From NCBI RefSeq assembly GCF_035690525.1, contig NZ_DASSKM010000123.1:1-58918 (forward strand): a stretch of DNA of 58,918 nt. Direction: 5' to 3'. The DNA is from Salinisphaera sp035690525. Its GTDB lineage: Bacteria; Pseudomonadota; Gammaproteobacteria; Nevskiales; Salinisphaeraceae. The stretch's first letter is position 1. Each line of letters begins with the position of its first letter. Under the pieces are notes generated by a model that saw only the letters and a list, made by a program, of their open reading frames with translations, was not told where the DNA came from and did not search any database. Both the position numbers and the translations under genes were made by a program. Shown here one piece after another: positions 1 to 6,810 of this stretch.

Positions 1-129
1 AAAGGTTTGTAGCTCGGCTTCCACGGCTTGTCTCAGCAAGTCGCGTGCGCCGCGGCGCAGCAGGTCGGTAAGCGGATCGTCGACGTCGGTTGCTGGTCTT
101 GTCTCGGGCTCATGCGTATCGTAATCCAT
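1..129 (-). CDS. IS256-family transposase, N-terminal part (cut by window edge)
   Basis: Reading leftward from an ATG at 127-129 there are 43 uninterrupted codons to the edge of the window. The protein begins MDYDTHEPETRPATDVDD and continues with DPLTDLLRRGARDLLRQAVE, the conserved N-terminus of IS256-family (Transposase_mut) enzymes. Members are DDE transposases that move the element by copy-out paste-in. The catalytic domain is not in the window, so whether the copy is intact cannot be judged. Confidence 0.8.
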   Translation of the reverse strand, partial: MDYDTHEPETRPATDVDDPLTDLLRRGARDLLRQAVEAELQTF

Positions 130-228
130 GGCGTATCCTTCATGGCTGGGTGGTTGCTGGTACTTCCATTCCAGCCGGATACGCCGCCTGTTTCAAATTC
201 GCTTATACACCACGATTGAGCATAGCTC
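1..228 (-). mobile_element. IS256-family insertion sequence, left-edge fragment
   Basis: The window opens inside an insertion sequence. Positions 1-129 on the minus strand encode the start of an IS256-type transposase. The roughly 100 bp before its start codon end in an AT-richer stretch finishing around 228 (minus strand begins GAGCTATGCTCAATCG), which resembles the terminal repeats I remember for this family. The exact outer boundary is estimated by eye. The other end and any target duplication lie outside the window. Confidence 0.7.
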
Positions 229-445
229 GGTCTTAGCCGATATGACGCCTTATCATCACTTCGAGCGATGCGGCCGCGCGCCGCGATCTGGACTATGTCG
301 GCAAGGTTTCACGCGCCGACGGATTGGCGGCGTACGGCGTTTGAACCGACAGATGGCATGACCACGGATCGTGGCGGCTGTTCGCCGTAAGATCGTGATC
401 GAAGGTGCTCTAGCGTACGATTTTCTCCGTTTCGTGAGTTGGCCC

Positions 446-1267
446 CTATTCACCCGGCGCGCCGCCGAGCGTTGCCGGATCGAAGGCTGCGGTTTCGACC
501 ACGATTTGCGCCAGTCGCCGCCCGAACGTCTCGACCAGCCGTGCGCCGGTCGCGGCATCGGCCGCGGCGGCGTTGCCGGCCACCCCGGCCGGATGCAAAT
601 CCTCGGCCATCCAGGCGAAACCGGCATCGCCCTCCGGGCCGAGTGTGGCGCCGGCACGCGCCCGCCGCGCCCCAAGCCCGGGATGATCGGCGAGCGCCTC
701 GGACCGAACGCTGCGCGGCGCCAGATGCAGCATCATCGATGTCTCGAGCGCCCCGCCGTGCAGGCCGTGCGCCAGTTCTTCGGCGGCCAGCGCGTTCGCC
801 GGCGGCGCGAAGCGAAAATAGCTGGCCTTGACCGCGAGCATGCCGAACTCGGCGCGCAGCTTGAGCGCGGCCAAATCGAGCACGGCCTTGTTGCCGCCGT
901 GACTGTTGAAGATGACCAAACGACGGATACCGGCCGCGGCCGCTCCCGCGCCGACGGCGCGGATCTGGGCGATCGCCTGCTCGGCGCCGAGGCTCAGCGT
1001 GCCGGCGAAACTCGTATGCTCAAGACTGGCGCCGAGCACAAGACACGGCATCACCACGAGATCGAGCGCCGCGGCTTGGCTGCGCAGGTAGTTGCAGGCC
1101 GCGTCGATGATGCCGGCGCCGATGGTGACATCGGTGGCCAGCGGCAGATGGGGGCCGTGCTGCTCGATCGCGGCCACCGGTAGCAGCGCCACCGGATCGT
1201 TACCGCCGATCGCGGCCAGTTCCGGGCCGGTCAGCGCCGACCAGTCTTCAATGCGCGTCATGGACAA
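446..1267 (-). CDS. Creatininase-family amidohydrolase
   Basis: A 273-residue protein of the creatininase superfamily (creatinine amidohydrolase, FAPy deformylase, mycofactocin MftE-like). Metal-binding and active-site signatures are visible: IEQHGPHLPL near residue 35, a TDVTI segment soon after, FNSHGGNK near 120 and HGGALETSMML near 170. The family binds divalent metal and opens cyclic or linear amides; the substrate cannot be read from sequence. The usual family length is about 240-270 residues. It is divergent from the antiporter gene starting at 1488. No mycofactocin or purine genes lie nearby, so a specific role is not assigned. Confidence 0.85.
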   Translation of the reverse strand: MSMTRIEDWSALTGPELAAIGGNDPVALLPVAAIEQHGPHLPLATDVTIGAGIIDAACNYLRSQAAALDLVVMPCLVLGASLEHTSFAGTLSLGAEQAIAQIRAVGAGAAAAGIRRLVIFNSHGGNKAVLDLAALKLRAEFGMLAVKASYFRFAPPANALAAEELAHGLHGGALETSMMLHLAPRSVRSEALADHPGLGARRARAGATLGPEGDAGFAWMAEDLHPAGVAGNAAAADAATGARLVETFGRRLAQIVVETAAFDPATLGGAPGE

Positions 1268-1487
1268 TATGGTTCGCAGGGCGGCTCCATCATGCGCGAG
1301 CGCCGCCCCGCTGCCCAGCTCGCCGCTCGCGACACGGCGCGGGTTCTACAATAATCGCCACGAAAGTTGTCGCTCTGGTCGCCGCCCTGGTCTGCGATCC
1401 GGGTCATTCTCGATATATCCCCAAACCGGAGATCGGTATGCTTGCGCGCGGCCGGCGCGGCACGAGATCAGAAGACTTTAAAGCACA

Positions 1488-3149
1488 ATGACGATTGTTT
1501 TTACCACCCTCATTCTGCTGTTGACAGTGGCCGTATCCGGTGTGCTGATCGGCCTGCTGCCGTTTCGCCTGCCACGGCCGCTGGTACAAATCGCGCTCGG
1601 CGCCGCGCTGGCGGTGCCGAGTTCCGGGCTGCACGTAAGGCTCGATCCCGAGCTGTTCTTTTTGCTGTTTATCCCGCCGTTGCTGTTTGCCGACGCCTGG
1701 CGCATGCCGCAGCGCGAGTTTCGCCGCCTGCTCGCGCCGATCACCGCGCTGGCGCTCGGTTTGGTCATGCTCACCGTGGTGTGCGTCGGTTTCTTCGTAC
1801 ACTGGTTGATTCCGGCCATTCCGCTGGCCGCCGGCTTCGCGCTCGGCGCGGTGCTTTCGCCAACCGATCCGGTGGCGGTATCCGCGATTATCGGTAACGC
1901 CCGTATTCCGGCGCGCCTGCTGCATATCCTGCAGGGCGAATCGTTGATGAACGACGCCTCCGGCCTGGTCGCGCTGCGCTTTGGCGTAGCGGCGGCCCTG
2001 ACCGGAACCTTCTCGTTGCCCAGCGCGGCGCTCAGTTTCCTGATCATCGCCGCCGGCGGCCTGGCCGTTGGCTGGGCGCTTGCCTGGCTGTTCGCGCAGA
2101 TTCGCTATTTTCTGACCCGCTGGCGCGGCGACGATCCGTCCAGTCATGTGGCCCTGCTCCTGCTGTTGCCGTTCGGCGCTTATCTCATGGGCGAGCATCT
2201 GGGGGTCTCCGGCATCCTATCGGCGGTGGCGGCGGGCATGACGCTCAACAGCATCGATACGCTCAAGGGCGAACTCACCACGCGCATGCAGAACCGCGGC
2301 ATGTGGGCGATGCTCGAATTCGTGTTCAACGGTGTGATATTCGTTCTGCTCGGCCAGCAGATTCCCGCCATTCTCGCCCACGTCGGCGAAGCCCGGGCAT
2401 CGATCGGCGTCGATTGGCTGCATCTGGCGATTTATCCGGTCGCCATACTCGCCCTGCTGATGGTGACGCGCGGTTTGTGGGTTTGGGTCATGCTCAAGCT
2501 GGTGGTGATACGCGCGCGCAGGCGCGGCGAGACTGCGATCCGCGTATCGAGCCGCATCATCGCGACCACGACGCTGGCCGGCGTGCGCGGCGCAATCACG
2601 CTGGCCGCCGTGCTCTCCCTGCCGCTGACCGAGAGCGACGGCACGCCGTTCCCGGGCCGCGGGGTATTCGTGTTTATCGCGGCCGGAGTGATTTTGTTGT
2701 CGCTGATCATCGCCACCGTCACCCTGCCGTCGCTGCTACGGCGCATCCGGCTGCCGGCGGACGATCCGGGGGCGACCGAAGAGCGCAACGCGCGCGCCGC
2801 CTCGGCGACGGCGGCGATCCAGGCGCTCGATCGCATGAGCGAACAGCGCAAGGAAGAGTCCGACGATCCCGACGAGGCGTCGCTGTACGCGGAAGTCGCG
2901 GCGCGCGTGATGGCCGCCTATCGACCCTGGCTCGATCCGGAATCCGACGCCGAGGAAAAGCAACGCGCGCGCCGTAGCTTCGCCATGGAGCGCACGCTGC
3001 GCCTGGCCGCGCTCAACGCCGAGCGCGAGGAGCTCTATCGGCTGCGCGGCCGGCTCGAGATCAACGACGTGACCATGCGCCGGCTTTTGGCCGATATAGA
3101 CCTCACCGAGGCGTCGCTGCGCAGCGGCCGCCGGTCGAGCAAGCGTTGA
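1488..3149 (+). CDS. Na+/H+ antiporter, CPA1 (NhaP/YjcE-like) family
   Basis: A 553-residue inner-membrane protein with about twelve hydrophobic segments up to residue 410 and a charged cytoplasmic tail of about 140 residues. Family signatures are LGAVLSPTDPVAVSAI near residue 125 and LQGESLMNDASGLVAL near 150, containing the conserved acidic residues of CPA1 exchangers, and GVRGAITLAAVLSLPL near 365. Members exchange cytoplasmic Na+ (sometimes Li+ or K+) for external protons and so protect against salt and alkaline pH. The tail is rich in E/R/A and resembles those of TIGR00831-type antiporters. A second CPA1 antiporter is at 42970-44211. Confidence 0.9.
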   Translation: MTIVFTTLILLLTVAVSGVLIGLLPFRLPRPLVQIALGAALAVPSSGLHVRLDPELFFLLFIPPLLFADAWRMPQREFRRLLAPITALALGLVMLTVVCVGFFVHWLIPAIPLAAGFALGAVLSPTDPVAVSAIIGNARIPARLLHILQGESLMNDASGLVALRFGVAAALTGTFSLPSAALSFLIIAAGGLAVGWALAWLFAQIRYFLTRWRGDDPSSHVALLLLLPFGAYLMGEHLGVSGILSAVAAGMTLNSIDTLKGELTTRMQNRGMWAMLEFVFNGVIFVLLGQQIPAILAHVGEARASIGVDWLHLAIYPVAILALLMVTRGLWVWVMLKLVVIRARRRGETAIRVSSRIIATTTLAGVRGAITLAAVLSLPLTESDGTPFPGRGVFVFIAAGVILLSLIIATVTLPSLLRRIRLPADDPGATEERNARAASATAAIQALDRMSEQRKEESDDPDEASLYAEVAARVMAAYRPWLDPESDAEEKQRARRSFAMERTLRLAALNAEREELYRLRGRLEINDVTMRRLLADIDLTEASLRSGRRSSKR

Positions 3150-3235
3150 CGATCGTTTCGACGATCGGCAGGCGGTCTGCCGCAAGCGCTCCACCTAGGT
3201 TAGGCTGGCGGGCCTCAATCAAGCCAACGCATTGC

Positions 3236-3850
3236 ATGGCCTATCATTTCTACGAGCCCGCGCAGGGCCACGGTCTGCCCCACGACCCATTCAAGGCGAT
3301 CATCGCGCCGCGACCGATCGGCTGGGTGTCCAGCATCGACGATCGGGGGCATCGCAACCTCGCGCCCTACAGCTTCTTCAACGCCATCAACGCCGCACCG
3401 CCGATGCTCGCGTTCTCCAGCTACGGCTACAAGGACAGCGTGCGCAATATCGAGGCGACCGGTGAATTCGTCTGGCATCTCGCCACCCGCCATCTCGCCG
3501 AGGCCATGAACCGGAGTTCGGCCGGCGTCGACCCCGAGGTTGACGAATTCGAACTCGCCGGCCTGACCCCCGCCCCGTCACGCGTGGTCGAGCCACCGCG
3601 GGTGGCCGAGGCGACGGTTGCCATGGAGTGCCGGCTGAGCCAGGTCGTGCATCTACACACCGCCGCCGGCGAACCGACCGAGAACTGGCTGACGATCGGC
3701 GAAGTGGTGGGCGTGCACATCGACCAGCGCCTACTGGTCGACGGCATCTTCGACACGGTCGCTGCGGCCCCCATCATGCGCGCCGGCGGGCCCGCCGATT
3801 ACTTCGGCATCGACGCCGGCAACCTGTTCCGGATGAAGCGCCCCGACTGA
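3236..3850 (+). CDS. Flavin reductase-like domain protein (flavoredoxin/DIM6-NTAB type)
   Basis: A 204-residue protein starting MAYHFYEPAQGHG. An upstream TTG at 3146 would extend the frame by 30 residues that do not look like the family, so the ATG at 3236 is chosen. PRPIGWVSSID near residue 28 and NLAPYSFFNA near 45 are typical of the FMN-binding split-barrel flavin reductase-like domain (PF01613), which binds FMN and works as a flavin reductase or flavoredoxin-type electron carrier. The physiological partner is unknown. It follows the antiporter by about 85 bp and could be co-transcribed. Confidence 0.85.
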   Translation: MAYHFYEPAQGHGLPHDPFKAIIAPRPIGWVSSIDDRGHRNLAPYSFFNAINAAPPMLAFSSYGYKDSVRNIEATGEFVWHLATRHLAEAMNRSSAGVDPEVDEFELAGLTPAPSRVVEPPRVAEATVAMECRLSQVVHLHTAAGEPTENWLTIGEVVGVHIDQRLLVDGIFDTVAAAPIMRAGGPADYFGIDAGNLFRMKRPD

Positions 3851-3926
3851 TCTCCCCTGCCCTGGCTTACGGCCGCGCCTCGTCATATGGTGGCGGCTGT
3901 GCCAAGCTGACGCCGTTCCCGTTGCC

Positions 3927-4373
3927 ATGAGACGACGCATGATTCGACGCTCCATCTTGCACGCCCTGGCCGGCGTCGCGGCGCTAGCCGCTATGGCCGG
4001 CTGCGCTCCGAATACGCTGCCGCCGCCGGAAGGATCGGCCGCTTCGGCGTCGCCGACCACCGGCGGCCCGATCGACGGCACGCCCGAGCGCGACCCCGAG
4101 CTGTGGCAGAACGTCGCGGTCGACCACGGCGCCGTCCGATACGAGTGTAACGACGGCAGTACGATCATCGTGCGCTATCCCGATACCGATCACGCGCGGG
4201 TTCATTACCAGGGCCAGGACCGGCCAATGCGCATCGCGGTCTCGGGAAGCGGCTCGCGCTACGTCGGCGACCGCTACGAATGGTGGACCCACGGCGGCAG
4301 CGAGGCGACGCTGTTCATGCACGCCGACAACGGCTCGACCGGCGATATGATTACTATCTGTCACGAGCAATAG
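3927..4373 (+). CDS. MliC/PliC-like lipoprotein (membrane-bound lysozyme inhibitor family)
   Basis: A 148-residue protein with a basic N-terminus, a hydrophobic core and the lipobox AMAGC, so it should be cleaved and lipidated at that Cys and placed in the cell envelope. After a Pro/Ser/Ala-rich linker, the last 80 residues carry the MliC pattern: VRYECNDGSTIIVRY, then SGSGSRYVGDRYEWWTHG and TICHEQ. Known MliC proteins inhibit C-type lysozyme; the conserved Ser-Gly-Ser-Gly loop enters the lysozyme active site. An in-frame ATG 12 bases downstream (3939) could be the true start. Function rests on the domain alone. Confidence 0.82.
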   Translation: MRRRMIRRSILHALAGVAALAAMAGCAPNTLPPPEGSAASASPTTGGPIDGTPERDPELWQNVAVDHGAVRYECNDGSTIIVRYPDTDHARVHYQGQDRPMRIAVSGSGSRYVGDRYEWWTHGGSEATLFMHADNGSTGDMITICHEQ

Positions 4374-4489
4374 CCGCGCCACGGCCCGCGCTTGAAAGCG
4401 TAGGCGCGCGGCTTGACCATGATATTTTTATTGGCGCTTTTTTATGGCGCTTTATTTGAGCGCCGCGCGGCGCACAACCGGAATCTTTC

Positions 4490-5581
4490 ATGTCCGATAC
4501 CGAATCGATTCTCAACGCCGAGTCGATGGCGTTTCTCGAACGCTATCTGAACAACGCTTCGCCGACGGGCTACGAGACCGCGGGCCAGAAGCTCTGGATG
4601 GAATATCTGGCGCCTTACGTCGACGAGTTCATTACCGACGCCTACGGCACCGCGGTCGGCGTGATCAATCCGGAGGCCGATTACAAGGTCGTGATCGAGG
4701 GTCACGCCGATGAAATCGGCTGGTACGTCAACCACATCACCGAGAACGGGCTGATCTATGTGCTGCGCAACGGCGGTTCCGATCATCAGATCGCGACTTC
4801 CAAGCGCGTGCATGTACACACCGCCGACGGCCCGGTCGAAGGCGTATTCGGCTGGCCGGCGATCCATACCCGCGACCCGGCCAAGGAAAAAGCGCCGGCC
4901 AAGGACAATATCTTCGTCGACGTCGGTGCGGCCTCCAGGGAAGAAGTCGAGCGCATGGGGATTCATCCCGGCTGTGTTCTGACCTATCCGGACGCATTTC
5001 ACGTGCTCAACGGCGATAAGTTTGTCTGCCGCGCGATCGACAATCGCATCGGCGGCTTCATGATCGCGGAGGTGGCGCGGCTGTTCCACGAGTCGGGCGA
5101 CAAGCCAAACTTCGGGTTGTATATCGTCAACGCGGTACAGGAGGAAGTCGGCCTGAAGGGCGCGAGCATGATCGCCGAGCGCATCAAGCCGGACGTGGCG
5201 ATCGTCACCGATGTCACCCACGACACGTCCACGCCGATGATCGAGCAGACCACCCACGGCGCGCTCAAGATCGGCGACGGCCCGGTGATCGCTTATGCCC
5301 CGGCGGTGCAGAACAAGCTGCGCGAGCATCTGGTCGCCACCGCTGAGCGCGAGAGCATTCCCTTCCAACGCCAGGCCCGCGCGCCGATCACCGGCACCGA
5401 TACCGACGCCTTTGCCTACAGCCATCAGGGCGTGCCGTCGGCGCTCATCGCGCTGGCGCTGCGCTATATGCACACCACGGTCGAGATGGTGCACCGCGCC
5501 GACGTCGAGAACGTCATCCGCCTAATGTACGAGGGCGTGCGCGGCATCGAATCCGGCGAGACGTTCAGCTACTTCAAGTAG
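4490..5581 (+). CDS. M42-family metallo-aminopeptidase (FrvX/glutamyl-aminopeptidase-like)
   Basis: A 363-residue cytoplasmic peptidase. The metal-ligand motifs of MEROPS family M42 appear in order: EGHADEIGW near residue 70, RAIDNRIGGF near 185, VQEEVGLKGA near 220, TDVTHD near 245, and a C-terminal LRYMHTTVEMVH. These enzymes form large tetrahedral dodecamers with a two-metal site and trim N-terminal residues from peptides. Length matches the family. It is preceded by a short AT-rich stretch with GGCGC/GCGCC inverted repeats (4430-4475) that may be a terminator-like hairpin of the gene upstream. Substrate preference is not predictable. Confidence 0.9.
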   Translation: MSDTESILNAESMAFLERYLNNASPTGYETAGQKLWMEYLAPYVDEFITDAYGTAVGVINPEADYKVVIEGHADEIGWYVNHITENGLIYVLRNGGSDHQIATSKRVHVHTADGPVEGVFGWPAIHTRDPAKEKAPAKDNIFVDVGAASREEVERMGIHPGCVLTYPDAFHVLNGDKFVCRAIDNRIGGFMIAEVARLFHESGDKPNFGLYIVNAVQEEVGLKGASMIAERIKPDVAIVTDVTHDTSTPMIEQTTHGALKIGDGPVIAYAPAVQNKLREHLVATAERESIPFQRQARAPITGTDTDAFAYSHQGVPSALIALALRYMHTTVEMVHRADVENVIRLMYEGVRGIESGETFSYFK

Positions 5582-5636
5582 TTTCGACGCCTTCTCCGGC
5601 CCGGTGAAGGGCCTCGACGCCGCTGGTCGTCCGGTT

Positions 5637-5665
5637 TTCGGCCGCGCGGAAAATCGGCATATAAT
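5637..5665 (+). promoter_or_regulatory. Candidate promoter of the toxin-antitoxin operon
   Basis: A perfect TATAAT lies at 5660-5665, with a weak TTCGGC 17 bases upstream. The antitoxin ATG is at 5673, only seven bases after the -10 box, so transcription would start at or next to the start codon. Confidence 0.5.
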
Positions 5666-5672
5666 CGAGGTT

Positions 5673-5912
5673 ATGGCGACTATAAACAGCACTGAATCGA
5701 TTGAACGGGAAATGCTCCGGCTTGATCCGGCGGATCGAGCAAAACTTGTGCATTCGCTTGTCAAAAGCCTAGGCAATCTCTCGGAAGCCGAGCTTGAGGG
5801 CTTGTGGCTCGACGAAGCCGAAAGACGCGACACCGAGCTTGCATCCGGTTCGGTCGAGGCCGTTCCTGGCGATGAGGTCTTCACCCGCATCAAAAGCCGC
5901 CACGGCTTCTGA
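5673..5912 (+). CDS. Antitoxin, putative addiction module component family
   Basis: A 79-residue protein beginning MATINSTESIEREML, with LDPADRAKLVHSLVKSL and ELEGLWLDEAERRDTEL. This is the pattern of the small putative addiction module component family (TIGR02574-like), whose N-terminus dimerises and binds operator DNA and whose C-terminus wraps the toxin. The frame is open 23 codons further upstream, but the -10 box at 5660 lies inside that extension, so the ATG at 5673 is chosen. The stop codon overlaps the toxin start by one base (TGATG), giving translational coupling. Such operons are normally autorepressed by the toxin-antitoxin complex. Confidence 0.85.
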   Translation: MATINSTESIEREMLRLDPADRAKLVHSLVKSLGNLSEAELEGLWLDEAERRDTELASGSVEAVPGDEVFTRIKSRHGF

Positions 5913-6214
5913 TGCTCGCCTATGAGTTCCACCCTCTTGCCGAGAAAGAACTCGATGAGGCGGTGGGTTACTACGAAGCATTGGAATTTGGTAAAGGTCA
6001 CGACCTCTTGCGGCAGGTCGAAGCAGCAATCGAGCAGGTTCGCCAATTTCCCAAATCTGCTCCTATCAGTCGTGGTTCAGTGCGTTCGCTCGTTGTCCAG
6101 CCGTCGCAGCGGTGGAGCTACACGCTACATTACCGCGCTACTTCCAGCGTCATTCGTATTCTTGCAGTGGCACATCAGAAGCGCCAGCCGTTCTATTGGC
6201 TTCAGCGTCAATAG
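5912..6214 (+). CDS. Type II toxin of the RelE/ParE superfamily
   Basis: A 100-residue protein: YEFHPLAEKELDEAVGYYE at the N-terminus, FPKSAPISRGSVRSLVV in the middle and SSVIRILAVAHQKRQPFYW at the C-terminus. The order (helical hairpin, central strands, then the IRILAVAHxKRxPxYW strand) is that of ParE-like toxins. ParE members poison DNA gyrase and RelE members cleave mRNA on ribosomes; the ending favours a ParE-like member, but the target is not certain. It shares one base with the antitoxin gene in front of it. Confidence 0.85.
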   Translation: MLAYEFHPLAEKELDEAVGYYEALEFGKGHDLLRQVEAAIEQVRQFPKSAPISRGSVRSLVVQPSQRWSYTLHYRATSSVIRILAVAHQKRQPFYWLQRQ

Positions 6215-6255
6215 CGGTATAAAAGCAGGTCCAATAGGTCACTGTAATTGACCGC

Positions 6256-6299
6256 CAAAGCGCTGACGCGCTTTGGGCCCCTCCGCAGGCTTCGCCTGC
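6256..6299. repeat. Two adjacent perfect hairpins before hsp20
   Basis: CAAAGCGC and GCGCTTTG (6256-6263, 6268-6275) form an 8-bp stem with a TGAC loop. GCAGGC-TTC-GCCTGC (6285-6299... ending at the last C) forms a second. They follow the toxin gene by about 40 bp. No T-run follows, so a terminator role is unsure; they could also be a scattered extragenic repeat. Confidence 0.4.
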
Positions 6300-6401
6300 T
6301 TCGGCGGCAACTGAGCTTGGGCGTTCGGCCTCGGTTAAACCCCGGTTGTCTCGCCGGGTGTGCGACCGTATGTTGGAAACAATCATCAACCGAGCGAACC
6401 G

Positions 6402-6806
6402 ATGTCCGTAGACGATTTCGAGAGCTGGATGTGGTCCGAGGCGATGCGCCGCCAGGAGCGCGCCGACCGGATTCAGCGGCAGTTCTTTCGCCGCGTGGAG
6501 ACCCGGCCGCGCAAGCAGTGGGAACCGCCGGTGGATGTTTTCGAAACCGCGGATGCGGTGTATGTGATCGTCGCCCTGCCCGGGGTGTCCGATCGCAGCC
6601 TGAGCGATCTCGAAGTGTCCGGCGACATGCTCTACGTCGCCGGCGACCGCAGCGTGCCCACGCCGGCCGGCGATGCCCTGTTGCATCGGCTGGAGATTCC
6701 GCACGGTCATTTCGAGCGTCGCGTCGTGCTGCCGTGGCCGCGCATGGCGATCACCGGCCACAAACTCGTCGACGGCTGTCTGTACCTGACGCTCGCCAAA
6801 CGCTAG
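6402..6806 (+). CDS. Small heat-shock protein, Hsp20/alpha-crystallin family
   Basis: A 134-residue chaperone that should hold unfolding proteins for refolding or degradation. A charged N-terminal arm (MSVDDFESWMWSEAMRR) precedes an alpha-crystallin domain from about residue 40, with WEPPVDVFETADAVYVIVAL, PGVSDRSLSDLEVSGD and a C-terminal DGCLYLTLAKR. The protein stops right after the last domain strand and lacks the C-terminal IxI tail that most bacterial sHsps use for oligomer assembly. The ATG at 6402 is preferred over one 14 codons upstream. Only 4 bp separate it from lon, so the two form an operon linking holding and proteolysis; a CTTGGGC/CCCCGGTT pair near 6315-6352 is a weak sigma-32-like candidate. 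Confidence 0.87.
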   Translation: MSVDDFESWMWSEAMRRQERADRIQRQFFRRVETRPRKQWEPPVDVFETADAVYVIVALPGVSDRSLSDLEVSGDMLYVAGDRSVPTPAGDALLHRLEIPHGHFERRVVLPWPRMAITGHKLVDGCLYLTLAKR

Positions 6807-6810
6807 TCTT

